NCBI GenBank assembly: GCA_012728465.1
Contig: JAAYFB010000204.1
Coordinates: 1 to 7,609, forward strand
DNA from: Proteiniphilum sp.
GTDB lineage: Bacteria; Bacteroidota; Bacteroidia; Bacteroidales; Dysgonomonadaceae
Length of the DNA: 7,609 bases
Direction of reading: 5' to 3'
Under the pieces are notes generated by a model that saw only the letters and a list, made by a program, of their open reading frames with translations, was not told the origin of the DNA and did no database searches. Below, piece after piece: positions 7,205 to 7,609 of this stretch (position 1 is the stretch's first letter; each line of letters starts with the position of its first letter). The position numbers and the translations under genes are program-made.

Positions 7205-7250
7205 AAAACAATGATTTTTAAAAGTTTGAAAAATTATTATTTGTTTAAAC

Positions 7251-7276
7251 TTATGCTTTCGGTTATACCCGCATAA
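7251..7276 (-). promoter_or_regulatory. Stem-loop in the lipoprotein mRNA leader
   Basis: TTATGC (7251-7256) pairs with GCATAA (7271-7276), and inside it GGT (7261-7263) pairs with ACC (7267-7269). If transcription starts near the shared module, this hairpin lies in the 5' leader, about 47 bases before the start codon. It could influence mRNA stability or translation; no known riboswitch was recognised. Confidence 0.35.
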
Positions 7277-7297
7277 AGTTTAGTAATAATATAAACG

Positions 7298-7350
7298 TAT
7301 AACAAATATTGTGCAAAATGTTTATGCCTAGAATCTTACAAAATCTTACA
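7298..7350 (-). promoter_or_regulatory. Shared upstream module, copy B (before the lipoprotein gene)
   Basis: Read on the - strand, it has TGTAAGATTTTGTAAGAT (7350-7333, two TGTAAGAT units with a 10-base period), then TTTTGCA, then ATTTGTTATA ending at 7298. It aligns without gaps to copy A at 5801-5853 with 40 of 53 bases identical. AATATTTG within it fits TAnnTTTG at 7 of 8 positions. The inner edge is 94 bases from the start codon. Confidence 0.5.
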
Positions 7351-7483
7351 AATTCAATTTTTTCATAAAAGAAACGCTTCATTTGCTTGTCTGCATCATT
7401 GTTTAAGCTATATATTGATTTGATGAATTAATTTTTCAACATTTTTTCTGAATAAGTATTATAATCAAATTGGATTATAAATT

Positions 7484-7540
7484 GTGAGCCAATCACTTTT
7501 TACTGGTCGGCTATGGATATTTAAAAACCCTCAAAGTGAT
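7484..7540. promoter_or_regulatory. Operator-like inverted repeats upstream of the right-edge gene
   Basis: GTGA (7484-7487) and TCAC (7493-7496) form a palindrome with a 5-base gap. ATCACTTT (7492-7499) is the exact inverse of AAAGTGAT (7533-7540), 33 bases further on. The right arm borders the expected -33 position of the promoter at 7562-7569, as a regulator site might. It is short enough to arise by chance. Confidence 0.3.
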
Positions 7541-7569
7541 GTAAATATTAAACTAAACCTGTAACTTTG
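7540..7569 (+). promoter_or_regulatory. Bacteroides-type promoter for the right-edge gene
   Basis: TAACTTTG (7562-7569) is an exact match to the -7 consensus TAnnTTTG, 24 bases before the ATG at 7594. The -33 position holds only a weak TG (7540-7541, 20-base spacer), so activity may depend on a regulator. Confidence 0.55.
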
Positions 7570-7593
7570 TATGCATAAATAGATATAATCATT

Positions 7594-7609
7594 ATGGATG
7601 TAATTGACT
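7594..7609 (+). CDS. Start of a gene cut by the right edge
   Basis: An ATG at 7594 opens MDVID and continues past the window. It follows a good promoter at a plausible distance and has an A/T-rich leader. Too little is visible to say what it encodes. Confidence 0.5.

Larger units (their letters stand above)
7205..7593. other. Divergent intergenic region between the lipoprotein gene and the right-edge gene
   Basis: These 389 AT-rich bases contain no gene. The left part is the lipoprotein leader with a hairpin (7251-7276) and the shared module (7298-7350). The stretch 7355-7480 shows nothing beyond A/T-rich sequence. The right part has symmetric GTGA/TCAC half-sites (7484-7540) and a promoter for the + strand gene at 7594. 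Confidence 0.7.

Noticed and set aside
1..7609. tRNA, rRNA, CRISPR array or intact insertion sequence
   Set aside because: No cloverleaf-like or rRNA-like sequence, no regularly spaced repeats and no transposase motifs were found on either strand.

Overview
The window looks like a piece of a Bacteroidota chromosome, most likely order Bacteroidales. It is AT-rich. Start codons have A/T-rich leaders and no clear Shine-Dalgarno sequence. Two sites match the Bacteroides-type -7 promoter box TAnnTTTG, one of them with a well-spaced -33 TTG. The large lipoprotein has a Bacteroidota-like composition. No genus can be named from the sequence alone.

Left half (1-4423, + strand): the tail of a type I restriction-modification locus. 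It contains the C-terminal part of the specificity subunit HsdS (open at the left edge), an intact 1080-residue motor/nuclease subunit HsdR 21 bases later, and, 41 bases after that, an unrecognised 209-residue gene that appears to belong to the same transcription unit. HsdM and the first half of hsdS must lie to the left, outside the window. HsdS would direct the complex to its target, HsdR would translocate and cut DNA, and the third protein is a candidate accessory factor.

Middle (4424-6202): a 363-base gap with a well-formed promoter drives a small XRE/HigA-like DNA-binding protein with no visible toxin partner. A convergent VOC (glyoxalase-fold) gene follows on the - strand. A 488-base gene-poor block then carries a regulatory-looking module, a segment open on both strands that may be a dispersed repeat or gene remnant, a long hairpin and a strong bidirectional terminator.

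Right part (6203-7609): a - strand gene encodes a 333-residue secreted lipoprotein with two internally repeated motif pairs. A 389-base divergent intergenic region follows, and the first codons of a + strand gene (7594 onward) reach the edge.

The most notable non-coding observation is that the VOC gene and the lipoprotein gene, unrelated and both on the - strand, share a 53-base ungapped upstream module (40 of 53 identical by eye). It contains a tandem TGTAAGAT repeat with 10-base period and a conserved ATTTGTTATA box at a similar distance from each start codon, which suggests a common regulator. No tRNA, rRNA, CRISPR array or intact insertion sequence was seen.
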